From the NCBI RefSeq assembly GCF_963662255.1, contig NC_085047.1, positions 98,649,619 to 98,713,618 of the forward strand: 64,000 bases of DNA, written 5' to 3'. The stretch's first letter is position 1. Every line of letters begins with the position of its first letter. The DNA is from Cinclus cinclus. Lineage: Eukaryota > Chordata > Aves > Passeriformes > Cinclidae. Both the position numbers and the translations under genes were made by a program. Under the pieces are notes generated by a model. That model made no database searches. It had not been told where the DNA came from and worked only from the letters and a program-made list of their open reading frames with translations. This document shows positions 1 through 12,025 of this stretch, piece after piece.

Positions 1-439
1 TCTTTCCTTCTTTTTTCTGCAGTGTCATACTACCAAACTTATCATATGCAGACATTAGGCAACAGAGATAACAGTCCATAACTCTCCATGTAGTGGACCA
101 GGTCCTGGATAAAAAGACCTGCTGCAACTGGTCCAAACAGGATTGGAACTGTCAAATGTTTCACTCTCAGGCTATGATCACAGCTGATCCAACAAATTCA
201 AATCCAACTCTTTTTAGCAGAGCATCAATTATTTGATAACAAAAGTCGCCTCTTATCTGCAGCTAACTCTTTAACTGCACTCTTATGTAAGGCTACAGCT
301 TTCACATTGATTCACCAGGTTTCACACGCTATGGAAGAGCTTTTGCCAGAGGCATGATTATTGTAATGTAATATTATTATTGTATCCAGCAATACAGCAC
401 CATGCTCTAGTATTCCACGCTGAATTCCCATGTTGCAGG

Positions 440-890
440 CACCACCTGGACATCTCTGCCAGGAACCCCGACACAGCAGGATGGTTACAGTGCAACACTG
501 ATGTTTCTTCACAGGATGTGATCAAGGGATGCTCGGGGGAGTCCTTGGAGAAGGGACATCCTCTTCACCACAGCCTCACAGGGTGACCCCTCTGCAAGCC
601 TCTGCACAAAGCCCTGCTCCTTAGCTAAGGGAACCTGCTAGGAAGGGGCTGCACTCACCAAGGACTGCCCCACACAGAGAGGAGAAGCCCCTCAGGGTCT
701 GCAGAACATTCCCTCTGTGTGTCCCTGAGCCTCCCCAGCCTGGCAGCATTTGCACTGACACCTTGAGCACCTCCCCAGCCACTGACTCAGCCCCCTCCTC
801 TCCTGCTGCAGAGGATTTAGCAACTCTCTTTGATGTCAGGCTCACTTGGGCAGAGTAGGCTGCACAGAGACAGCCAGGAGACATCTCTAG
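440..890. other. GC-richer block of unknown origin
   Basis: This block is clearly richer in G and C than its surroundings. It contains runs such as CTCCCCAGCC, given twice (731-740 and 771-780). No coding signal is convincing: the minus-strand frame at 621-884 (87 codons) has no recognised motif. It could be a diverged LTR piece, an old repeat or a conserved regulatory element. I found no TG...CA termini or flanking duplication to support an LTR. Confidence 0.3.
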
Positions 891-3800
891 ATCATGTTCT
901 TATGTTCACTGCTATGAAGCTATGCAAACTGTAAGACCCAATCTCCCTGCTTCAGTTTTTTGTTTGTTTTTATTTTTCCTTTATTTTTTTGTTTGTTTGT
1001 ATTAAATATAACAACCTTCTACCATTCAATTTTGATCAGTGCATTTAGTGGTGCATTAGTATAAAACTACAGAATGGAAACCTAGTCATTCCTACAGTTT
1101 TATACATAACCTTGATAACTGAGTAAAATCAGTAAAAACTAAATCAGATTTTCCTTCTACTCAATAACATGCAGTGGTGCCTCAGGTGAGTTTGTGCATC
1201 TACCTTAGAGAAAGACAAGGGCATTGGAAAAAAATACTCTATTGAAACAATGTGAACACAAACCAGGTCAGCTTTCCTTCCAAAGACACAGAATTTTGCT
1301 TGCTAAATTTCATGTCTGTGGACAATTTTGCATATGGAGCCTCTTATTATCAGTATTAACAGCTGACCACCTGTTTTCATTAAAGAACCATTTGCTGGAA
1401 AACATGGAATTATTCTGTTCAACTTCCCAAATTACAGTTATCTGTCTTTAAAAAATGCTGAAGATAGACAAGAGTGCTGCTTTCTGACAATAAAATACTA
1501 TCATGAGCCCATAAACTGGGCTTTAGTTCACCTCTTTTGGTTTGTAATGTCATCAGTATGAAGGCAAAAAAATCTTTGGTTTAATGCAACTTTGAGAATA
1601 CTTAAGAGTAGCTATTTCTAACCATTTAGCAAGAACTCATTTTCAAGACAGCTCCAAATAACTTCCTGTGATTTTTAATTTGGGGGGAAAGAAAATAAGT
1701 AAAAAGAGACAATCACTTGTCTTCTAAGTTTTGTAGGGGAAAAAAAAATACATGTGCAATATCCATGCCCAAAAGGCTTTGAAATAACACTAACTTAGGT
1801 CGCTATATTAAAGTGGGTAAGATTCTTCTGAATATCTTCATATATTTCTGCCTCAACCTTCCTAAGTTTTTTAATGATGTCAGTGATGATTAATTAATCT
1901 TACAAACTGCAAGTAACCTGCTTTTGCTTTCAGATTATACCATTTATTCAGGTGAGAAACTCCAGTTTATCTAAAGAAAAGTCTGATATGGTTGGCTAAA
2001 CGAGACACTAAAATACTTGTATGACCCAGTAAATCTCAAAATTTAGTAGTTCAGACAATTTACAAAAGTGTGCTGCATACTTACAGCTGTCAGCAGCATT
2101 GGCACACTCCAGATGAGTGCCCATGAATCAGAGATCCAGTAATTGTACGAAAAAGAAACCGCCTACCCAGTTTTGGAAAAAAGAAAAATCTAATAAATAC
2201 CTGCATGTTCCCTCAAGCCAGAGTATAATCCACAATATTAAGTGGAAGATTTACCTGAAACACAGTTAAATACAGCTGAGAGAAGAAACCCTTAACTTAA
2301 AAACTATGGGAGGTTTGCATACAGTGTAATTGCACCCTGACTATCACTTATTCTCAACAATTTATTACCTTGTATTACACAATAGAAGAATTAAAATGTT
2401 AACATTTTCAGTTACACTTAGTTTTCATATCACAGGTGTCCTTATGTGATTCCTAGGAAACAACTCCATATTCACTAACAATTCAGTGGAGCTGAAAGAC
2501 TTCCACTTTGTGTGACCTGAAAAGCAGAAAGAATGCATTGATCAAGTGCAAGTTCTGCCGGTGTCCCTTAATAACACAGTGCTATTTGGTAGTCATGGAA
2601 TGCTGGACAAGGAGAGTCAGGTACCATGGAAGGGATAAGAGCCAGCCTAGAAGTCCAAATGGAAATGAAAAAAAAATCAAAAAACAAAAACCCAAAAAAA
2701 CTTTGAGGAGTTGAATCAATCTATTTGATGGAAAAGGAAGAAAGGAGATGGGCAGCAGTTGGGAATAGCACAGGCTCCTTAAGATGAGAGAGATGAAAGC
2801 AGGTTTGGCTCACTGAGGTAAAGACAGTGAGACATAAAGGAGAACCTTGCAACAGGGTGACCCTGAGGGAGCCTGAAGGAGTGAGAGTAGAAGATATTTG
2901 GAGATGGGGTTGTGTCACCAAGGCAAGTGAAGGAGTTAGAAACAGGAAGGATAAACCATCTCAAGGTTTGGGTAAGGATGGAAGATGAGAGGGTTGTAGG
3001 AGGAAGAAAATGGCAGACAGCATGCTATGGGAGGAACACATTCATGTTGAGGAATTCCAACTTCAAAAATTTCTTTTCTAATAAGTATTGGTCACTAACA
3101 CATGACTATCTAAAAGGAGATCTTTTTGTCAGTCTTCCCATTAGCTCAAATATTTCAGTTATTTATCTCATCTCATCTCATGTGAATCCACAAAATGCCA
3201 TAACGAATGCAAGAAGGCAGTAATTATCCTCTACTGAGTTTTAAAATGCATTAAATTGGTAGCAAAGGTTTAGTACTTTTTCATCCATGAAAAAAAATGT
3301 GCATGCATCATGCACTGCTTCTCAGCAACTCGAGAGCAGTGAACTTATTCCAGTTAAATACCTCAGTGTCATTCACTTGAAAACTGGCTCTTAGTTCAGT
3401 CATAATTTTTTGAAAATGCACTGTGTAATATTGTCATGAATTGTACTGAAGATAACTTTTTTCTTTTAAAGTGCAAAATGAAACACAGGAAACAAACCTA
3501 CAGATCTGGGAGGTCTGGTTATGAGTTGTTAATGCTCAAAATATTAGCAAGGACGTCTGAAGAGCTAGGTAAACATGTTTGGTTCATGAAAACAGGGCTT
3601 TGAAATTGAGTAAAAACTGCAAAAACATGCATTTAAGATTCTATAACTGTGCATATTTGTGTTTCATTTACAAATACGATTAATGGCTTAATACCAACTC
3701 TTCAATTAAAACCAGCAGCCTTAACTCTAACTTACTTCTGATCTTGCATAAAGAACCCAAGGGGGAGGCAAAGTGCCCCTTTGCAGCCTAAGACTTCCAG

Positions 3801-4270
3801 TGACATTTCAAAGAACAAAAGCATCAGCCAAACTCTCTTCCCCTGAAATTCAGTGTCAAATGCCCTTAAATCTCAGTAATAAATCCAAAACCACCACTAA
3901 ATTAAAACACATACTTTTAAACTACAGGCAGTGAACTAGCGAACAGTTTAGGCACTTTTTTTTAATCCTAAAGTAGTGTTTCTATACTCTGGGATGTGAT
4001 GTGTGGTTTCCACTCATGTATCATTCCTCCTGGATAATAACATGAAGCTGAGTCGCAAAACATTACAAGGGTTAAAGTCTCTCCCTGGACAATAATAACT
4101 GAAGCACATCTATGCCAGGGCTGCTTCTGTAACACTGCTGCAGAAACAGTCAGCAGAATTCCCCTCCTGCCACAGGTTTGCATCATCTTTCATTTACTCT
4201 ATAATATATCATCATTCTACATTAAAAAGAACTCCATAGCAACCAAAAAGAGTTTTTAAAACTTGGCAAC

Positions 4271-4285
4271 AAAAAAAAAAAAAAA
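4271..4285. repeat. A15 homopolymer
   Basis: A simple A tract lies in AT-rich sequence. Confidence 0.95.
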
Positions 4286-6216
4286 TATAATGGTCGGGAA
4301 GAAGGGAGAGGATGAGAAGAAAGGAAGCTGTGAGATAAAAAAAAAACTTGTCCCATTGACATCCACATCAAACAAAATTTCTTCAGGCAGAACAAGGGAT
4401 GCATTTGTCCCTTGAAAAACATCCTTTTCAGAGATGCTTGAATCCCTGCTTTCTGTTATGTAAATAATTTCTTTTCTGTTGTCTCTGTAAAGATCATGCA
4501 GTCTTGCAAACGAGTCTGAGCTGGGCAAACATAGAGCCATTTCTCAGCTAAAGCCATAAATTACTTACTGTTTTAATATACTGGAAAATTGGCAGGAAGC
4601 GGGGGAAGGTACGTCAGTTACACAAGACTTTATACCACCACTTATCCTCGCCTTCCATTAAAGAAGCCTTAGTTGCTCTAGCAACTGTCAAACCACACTC
4701 TGGTTCCTCTTCCTCCAAGATACAGAACTTCTCCAAAACACTCTCACAGAACACAGCTCTCCTACATCCAAAGGACATGTTTCTGGCACTTCTGCACTGT
4801 TTAAAAAGAGGCTCTCCAAGAAGCTGACAAATCCCTGCCAGGCCTTTTACTCCAAGGTATGCTCCTGTAGAATAGAAATCCTTAAGAAATCCTTAAAATT
4901 CTTGGCTTTCCCCCCACACCTACCCTCTTTTTTTCTCCTCTTGCTTATTCCCTTCTTTCTCGGCAGAACGTTATTCCATTCAGCTTAATTCACCACTACA
5001 TCTTCCAGCATTAAACAAAATGCCTACACATTTGACAGATGTCCCTTCCCCTTTCATTCCTTCAGTCATGGAAAAGGCATATGCAGTGGGGACAATGACA
5101 ACACACATTGCAAGACCTCTAGGTCAGAAATACAATGGCAGAGACAAGCTTCCTACCCAATACCTGAAGAGATAACCTGTCTCCATATCCATAACCACAG
5201 CTTCTCAATCATTCCTGAGGATCCCTGCTCTGTCACCAGGGCGAACAAGTCTTGTCTCCTTGGTTGAAATTCTACGCCACAGGACAGAGATTTGATTTTA
5301 AAAAAAAATACAGAGAGCAGAGAAGAAAGCATTAGCAGGAAGAGAAAGCTCTGTCAGAAACAGGACAAAAATCACACACTACTGAAGAAAATCTCATGAG
5401 GAAGTAAAAACATACTCCTCACCTCTGTGCAGCGTGCCAATATTAATGATAAGCAAATGTCCCTGGAAGTTCTTACATGTTCAAGGACACTACCCAGGGC
5501 AGGATGCTTGCACAAGGAAGGAAAGGCTTACACACCTTCTTACTTCCTTCAATCCTTAGCAGCTCCATCCTACTTCTAACTAGAATGTGATGCTTAGAAA
5601 AAGTTCATGATTAAATATTTTTGTTTTAGGAACACTTAATACAAGCAAATCTGTTATACACAATGGGATGATTATTTTTAATTGCTGTTTTGAAAAGAAA
5701 GTATCATAGTATTGCACAGATTATCTTCAAGAATGCATATCAATTCTGCTCTTCCAAAAGAATTTCCGTCTTGGATACACTTACCTTTCCCAGTTTTATA
5801 ATGATTCTTCTGAAACATGTTGTGGAATGGGTGATTAGGGGTTCCACAAAAAATTGGTTTTGGTTCCTGAAGCAAAATCTCTAAACTACCCAGCCACTTC
5901 ACCCAGTAGTTCATTTCTTTAGCATAACAAACAACACTTTCACTCCTTTCTGCCCACACACTTGTTTCTCTGACAGGGCAAAAATGAACCAAAAATGTAC
6001 AGTGCACTTGTGCTGCCTACAGCAGCAAAAACTACTGAGGCAGCTATGGGAGAAGGGGTTTGCGTGTGTGTCCATACAAAGTTAATTGCAAAGTAATATG
6101 CACAAGCATACCCTGAACCCAGCTTTCTGTGAGTTTACAGTGGAAACAGCTGCATACTGGCCCAGCTACACATCATAACAAGGTCACTTGACTCCCTGGA
6201 GCAGTGACACACCGGC

Positions 6217-6239
6217 ACTGGTTTGAACCACAAACCAGT
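6217..6239. repeat. Perfect 9-bp inverted repeat, 5-nt loop
   Basis: ACTGGTTTG and its exact reverse complement CAAACCAGT flank the loop AACCA. The stem does not extend outward (C opposite C). There is no T tract after it and no cloverleaf around it, so I do not call a tRNA or terminator. Confidence 0.9.
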
Positions 6240-6942
6240 CTGCTCCCCCAGCAAACAGCAATCATTCCCTGCAGTTAAGGGAGGAGCACTGAGGGATGCT
6301 TTTATTCACTCCCAGCTCTGCCCACCAAGAGCAGTCACTGCATAGGTATGGGTGGCTGCTCTTCCTAGCAAAAATTCTCAAACCAGCCAATATATTTCTA
6401 CTGCATTTAAGAGAGTGTCGGGCTGTTCCCATACCTATGTTCTTCTAGTCTCTCTCTTTTGTATCTTGTATCTGAGCACATGCTCTAAGGAGGTTTGTTT
6501 TTCTGTGCTCAGTCATCCTTTCATGCTTCTACTGGTGCTGCCCTTCTTTCACCATATCTCTAACTTTTATAGTACCCCATAATTTATCCAGGCTCATGTA
6601 CTTACATGACAAGGGCTCAGGCTGCTATGCTAATGAAACAGCCCTGAAGGAAGTGCAGGATACCATTTGCTTTTTATTACCACTTAGCATCTGCACACAT
6701 TGCACGGAATGAAAAACAAGGCAGCCAGCAGCTCAAGGCCACCTTGTGACATTTTGACTGTCAGGTTTCAGGCTACAATAGAGAACACCAGAGCAATAAA
6801 AAAGGGCTGCTGTCATTTGCACTCAAGTTCCAAAACCACAACTGTGAGATTTACATCCAAAAAAGGTGTGATGGAGTAGAGTCTAATTAATTACAGTGTA
6901 CTTAAATACAAAGCAAAGCAAGCACTCCAACCCATTAATTCA

Positions 6943-6979
6943 CCAGCTAAAATCAGTCAATCTCCAGCTAAAATCAGTC
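6943..6979. repeat. Tandem duplication, 21-bp period
   Basis: CCAGCTAAAATCAGTC occurs at 6,943-6,958 and again at 6,964-6,979, with five bases between the copies. Identity over the 16 bases is complete, so the duplication is probably recent. Confidence 0.9.
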
Positions 6980-8406
6980 TGGAATCAGCCAGGGATCTTC
7001 ACCCTAAACATAAAAAACATCCATGCAGTTCCAAAGCCATACACCAGAACACCTTCCCAGATGTGGAGAATGGATTGAAAAGTTACTGACCATAGTAATT
7101 CATCACCTCTTCTCAGATGGCATATCACAGTTCAGCTTTTTTTTTTCTATTATCCCTATACAAAATTGTCCAGATTACACAAAGCTCTTCACATACAGCA
7201 TTTTAAATGTGACCACCAGCTGACAGAAAAAGCCATTAAGCAAAAGGGCAAGTATTTATAATACTTCCTTAAATACTTCCTCTATTATTCCTCTACAGCT
7301 TTATGTTACATGTTACATTATAAGCTGCATCATCCATTTTTGCTGGTTCACTAGTTGCAAAGTTGATCTCACCCCACCTATTTAATCTGAATTCTTTTGG
7401 TTTAGAATGATAATGTACAACAAGTAGCTCTGCTTCCTCAAATATTATTTTATTAAAAGCTATTGTAAAGAGACACATCTTCAAGCCAAGTTTTACTCAT
7501 ATACAAACAAGGTGACACTTTAAAAGCTGATTATAAAATGTGGAACAGTATCTTAACTTCGGTACACAGAGATATTTTAAAATACTTTCCTTTTTGTTAT
7601 AACTTCAGATTTTTAACGGTAAAACATTATCTCTGCCCATAAATAATGAAACGAATCTGTCCTTTAGAACAAGCAAATATTTAATAATATTTTCTTTCGA
7701 GTTCTGCTTTACCTACAAACCAAAATGGACCTCCTACCCCAATAAATCCTACTCCTGGAGCTGATTAGACAGCTCCCTTTGGATAAAAAAAAAAACAACC
7801 AAACAAAAAACCAACCAAAAAAAGCCCAACAAAAACCCCCAGGGCCTACGGAGAGAGAAAGAAACTCACACTCATTTCCCAAGACAGGAAGTTTGAGTAC
7901 ATATGGCCTGATAGAAGGAGGGGGCAAAAAGCCCTCAAACGTCTTGAGTCTAGCAGCTTGGCTACTTCGGAATACGTACCAGGATACAGCAAGTTCCTTC
8001 TTCCAAAAAAAGCAAGATGAGTCACACACTATAGCACAGACCCTTAGGGTTTTTTGTTTGGGTTTTCCGGTTTCTTTGGGGGGGGAGGTGGGTGCCTGTA
8101 GTCTTGTTTTTAAGTTTCTAAACAAAAAGTTATACAGCAATACAGAGGAGTAAACAGCTCCAGGACAGAGCAAGGAAACACAACAAAGCTTAGACCAGGA
8201 GAGATTTTCCCACATAACCACCTGCAACAGTACCAAAAAAGCAAAGAAAATCAATCTCTTGAGAAAGCAGGAATATTTTTTTCCTTTCATTCTTTGGATT
8301 TTCATTCTCCTCCTTCGTATGAGGAGCTATTGCTCCTTAAAGGCAAAGTACTGCAATTGCACAAGCAGCCTCTACTTCATCTCCTCCAGAGGCAGCTTGT
8401 AAACTT

Positions 8407-8438
8407 CCCCCCCCCCCACCGCCAAAAAAAAAAAAAAA
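8407..8438. repeat. C11 run joined to A15 run
   Basis: Eleven C (8,407-8,417) are followed by ACCGCC and then fifteen A (8,424-8,438). This is low-complexity sequence that may be hard to assemble accurately. Confidence 0.95.
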
Positions 8439-8855
8439 CAAACCACAAAGCCTCCTTCACTTAGCAACATTTTCATGGCAAAGCAAATTTTGCAGATATC
8501 AAGTACCGTTAGCATACTGTGGTATCACAAATTCAAAAAAATAAAAATACCTGTATTTCAATGAAGTGCAATATAATCACATTCTAATTATAAAGTCAAC
8601 ATGATGATGTAGAAAACCACCATGAGAGTGCAAGATCTTTAATATTTACTGATGAACCACAGAATCGCAGTGGTGAAATAATTCATACTTTCTTTTTAGA
8701 GGAAGGAATATACCTCTGACCTATGGTTAGGATATAACTACAATATTAGTTCCTAAAATATCAGTCTTAATCAACAGTGCATTTTCACAAATCAAATTTA
8801 TGTTGCTGCTGTGAGAAAACAGAAGGCTGATTACAGCTTATGGATGTACCATGAC

Positions 8856-8900
8856 ACCTATGTATGGATTTGGCCTATGTACCTATGTATGGATTTGGCC
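8856..8900. repeat. Tandem duplication, 25-bp period
   Basis: ACCTATGTATGGATTTGGCC is present at 8,856-8,875 and 8,881-8,900, with TATGT between. The two 20-base copies are identical, which suggests a recent slippage or microduplication. Confidence 0.95.
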
Positions 8901-9496
8901 ACATTTGTAACTGCATGTAAGAGCACAGAAACTCAGGCTACACAACAAGTCAGGTCTGGCCTGCCCAAAAATTTTGTTTGGATTACTTGCTCTTTTGTTT
9001 TCTTCGGCTCCATCTTCTGGAAGGTACATAGTCCTCTCCCAAGCAAACACCTGGAATGAATCCTCTTACATGACAAAGTGACAGATCCCTCCCTGTCAAG
9101 TCCACAGTGCAAATCTGTTCAGTTAAGAGCACCCCTGGGTCACAAAGCAAGGGCTGTCATGCTTCACTAAAATGAAAACACATCCTAAAAAAGGAAAATC
9201 CCTCATTATTTTCTACAGAACTAAGCTATCAAAATGTTACTCACAAATTAACACTGTTGCCTGGTTATCTGAGTGCAGAACTTGATCTACACAGAAAGCA
9301 ACCAGGTGAGCCTTGAGCCATTTAGGCACTTAGAAATGAATGACTATAAGCAATCCTGATATAGTCAAGTATTATTAGCATTTGTTAAATGTGAAAAGGA
9401 GCAAGGAAGATGAAACAACACCATGATTATATCAGCATACAATTTACATCAAGCTCTGATGTCACTTGCAAGATGGAGTCTTGGAGTCCTCCAATT

Positions 9497-9508
9497 CACA
9501 CACACACA
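9497..9508. repeat. (CA)6 microsatellite
   Basis: Six CA dinucleotides form a short, common microsatellite. Confidence 0.9.
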
Positions 9509-9884
9509 CTCAAAGAATGTGAGAGATTCTGAGTTCTGTCCTGCAAATGCCCTTACTAATCATGATTCCAGCAGTATTAAATTCACTGTGAAGCTGTGTA
9601 TGATATATAGGTCTGTGGAATTTTAAAACGAATCTCAGAAGGAATACATTGCAAACAAAATTCAACAGAAATTTACCAGTCAGATGCATCTATATTGATC
9701 TATCTTGCCCCCACATCCACACAGATAAGCACCAGACCATCAGAAAAATAGCTGCTTGTGAGAAATTAGCAGGAGCTTATCTCCAGAAATAATATTATTT
9801 TTAAAACTTTAACACATCTGCTGTTTCAGTTGTCTGTAATTGTCACCCCAAAGATTGACTCACGTCACATGATTTTTACAAAAA

Positions 9885-9906
9885 GCATAGTTTTGCTAAA
9901 CTATGC
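9885..9906. repeat. Perfect 9-bp inverted repeat, 4-nt loop
   Basis: GCATAGTTT and AAACTATGC flank the loop TGCT. An alternating ATGCATGCATAT stretch follows immediately. No wider pairing that would suggest a microRNA-type precursor is evident by eye. Confidence 0.9.
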
Positions 9907-10932
9907 ATGCATATACTTTTATTAACATGCTACATATATATAAAATACATCTGTGAAAGTTTAAAGGGGCAATATTTTTCTGGACATTCCCTTTCCTCAA
10001 GGGACTCTTAGCTGCTGTTGGCATGTACCACTCTTTCATGTTTCAATTGTTGTTAAAGTTATAGTCACCATTTGGATTACTGTCATGGATCAGGTTAGTA
10101 CAAGCGGGCTGTCCAAATGCTTAACAATAATAATAGAAGTAATATAAATGGGCTATGCTGCAAAGAATAAAATTTTAGAGCATTTTTTGCATCTGGATGA
10201 AGACATACCATGAGCTTCTACCCAAAACACACCCATTTTGGAAGCCATGAAGCAGGCTCGTTCAGAGTCACACTAGCCCAGCATGTTATTTGAGCTCCAT
10301 TTCCTGACTAAACACCACAAGTTCTGTCAGACAGAGATACCAGCAGAGGCAATGGAGCAGAGTCTGGTGTCTCTGTAAACACCCCACCAGAGCAGGAACA
10401 AGAAAAGCACCAGCAGCTGGACACAGCTGAGCAGATGGGCATGCAAAGGAAGTGTGAGGCAGCACTGGCTAGCACAGTTGGCCAAGCTACGAGCTGGGGG
10501 GGCAGGGAGAAGAAAAGAGTTTTATTCATCATGTCCCCAGCCAGCATTATCAACCAGTTCTTGCCTCCTCTGTTCAAAACTGGATGATTACTGTCATTTT
10601 AGTTTCATTTTTCCATGCTAACACAAAATCAACTCCAAGTGGATCCTAAGCATCCAAGAAGCAGCAATCCTCAGCAGCTTCCAACACCGGTCAGCTTTGA
10701 TGAAGCAACCCCACTTATTGAAAAGCTATTATGGTCCCAGATTACAACAGGGTCATATTTGTGAGAAAGGTTCTCTCTTTAGCTATAGCAATCTTTCGTA
10801 ACAATGAAAGTATGAGCACATACATACACTCACATAAGAATCCTCCTAAATTCTCCTCTGTGGAGAGAAGGGGCTATTAAAAAAAAATAACAGTGGGGAA
10901 GAGCATCATCAAGAGAAAGAGAAGCAGTAACA

Positions 10933-12025
10933 GGAACTGGAAGGCCGCAATAAGGTCTCCTCAGAACCTTCTCATGTCCAAACTGAAGAACCCCAGCATT
11001 CTCAGCCTGTCTTCATGGGAGAGGTGCTCCAGCCCTCTGATCATCTTCATGGCCTCCTCTGGACCTGCTCTAACTCATCCATGTCTTTCTCATGCCGAGT
11101 ACCCCAGAGCTGCATGCAGCTCTGCAGGCGGGGTGTCACAGGGCAGGGCGGGGGGGAATCATCTCCCTTGACCTGCTGGCCACTCTTGCTCTGATGCAGC
11201 CATGAGTTCCACTGACCTTCTGGGCCATGAGTAAATGCTGCTGGCTCATGTCCAGATTTTCATCCACAGGAACCCCCAAGTCCTTCTCTGCAGGTCTGCT
11301 CTCAGTGACTTCTTCTCCCAGTCTGTGTTTGTGTCTGGGATCGCCCTGACCCAGGTGCAGCACCTTGCACTTTTGAATCTCACCTTGTTGAGGTGCTCGT
11401 GGGCCCACTCCTCAAGTTTGTCCAGGGCCCCCTGGATGGCATCCTGTCCTGCTGTTGTGTCATCTGCAAACTTGCTGAGGGTGCAGCAATGCCACTGTCC
11501 ATGTCTCTGATGAAGAATTAATGGGTGCCTGTCCCATGAGAGTCCTGAGGGATACCATTTGTCACTGGCCTCCACATGGACCTAGAGCCACTGACCACAA
11601 CTCTCTGCCTGAGTCCATCCAGTAAATTTCTTATTGAGTATTACTCCACTCTTCAAATCCATGTCTCAAAACTGGAGATGAGGATGTTGTGTGGGACCAT
11701 ATCAAAGCCCTTACGGAAATCTAAGTAAAACTGGTCAGTTTTCCCTTGTTGACCACTGCAGTCATTTCATCATAGAAGGCCTTCAGATTGGTTGGGCATG
11801 GCTTGCCTTTCATGAAGCTGTGCTGGCAGTCTCAGATCACCTCCTGTCATGTATGTCTCTTAACAATGCTTCCATGAGGATCTGCTTCATCATCTTCCCA
11901 GTAACAGAAGGAGGCTCACCAGTCTGCAATTCCCTAGGTCTTCCTTTCTCCCCTTTCTAAAAATAGGAGTGATGTTTCCTTTTTTCTAATTACCGGGGAC
12001 TTCACCTGACTGTCAAGACTTTTGA
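10933..12025 (-). mobile_element. CR1 LINE fragment with decayed reverse transcriptase
   Basis: In antisense, this is the C-terminal half of CR1 ORF2. Read on the minus strand from high to low coordinates, a palm motif A (DFRKGFD, catalytic Asp codon at 11,719-11,721) comes first. The FADD active-site box follows at 11,459-11,470, and then the conserved downstream block [10 protein letters not shown] ... [18 protein letters not shown] within 11,136-11,408. These three blocks lie in three different minus-strand frames and are separated by stops, so there are at least two frameshifts and the copy is dead. The match starts in the region before motif A, so the endonuclease domain and the 5' part are missing, as usual for CR1. 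Unusually, the copy also stops near 10,933 inside the region just after the RT, without the CR1 3'UTR and terminal octamers. Boundaries are by eye, good to about 20-30 bases. Confidence 0.9.

Larger units (their letters stand above)
1..10932. other. AT-rich non-coding DNA, inferred intronic or intergenic
   Basis: Apart from the small repeats, hairpins and the GC-richer block listed separately, I see no gene. Open frames are short and carry no recognised domain. The longest, 198 codons on the minus strand at 7,709-8,305, reads into low-complexity A/C-rich sequence and gives an irregular product rich in Phe, Leu and Ser, so I take it as chance. If the minus-strand gene starting at 59,610 is real, this could be part of its first intron. 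Confidence 0.7.

Noticed and set aside
6217..6239. GGTTTGAACC-like core as a possible tRNA B box
   Set aside because: It is explained by the hairpin symmetry. No A box, acceptor stem or cloverleaf can be drawn around it.
7709..8305. 198-codon minus-strand open frame
   Set aside because: It translates low-complexity AC/GT-rich sequence into an irregular hydrophobic protein with no domain or repeated pattern. It has no island or splice context.
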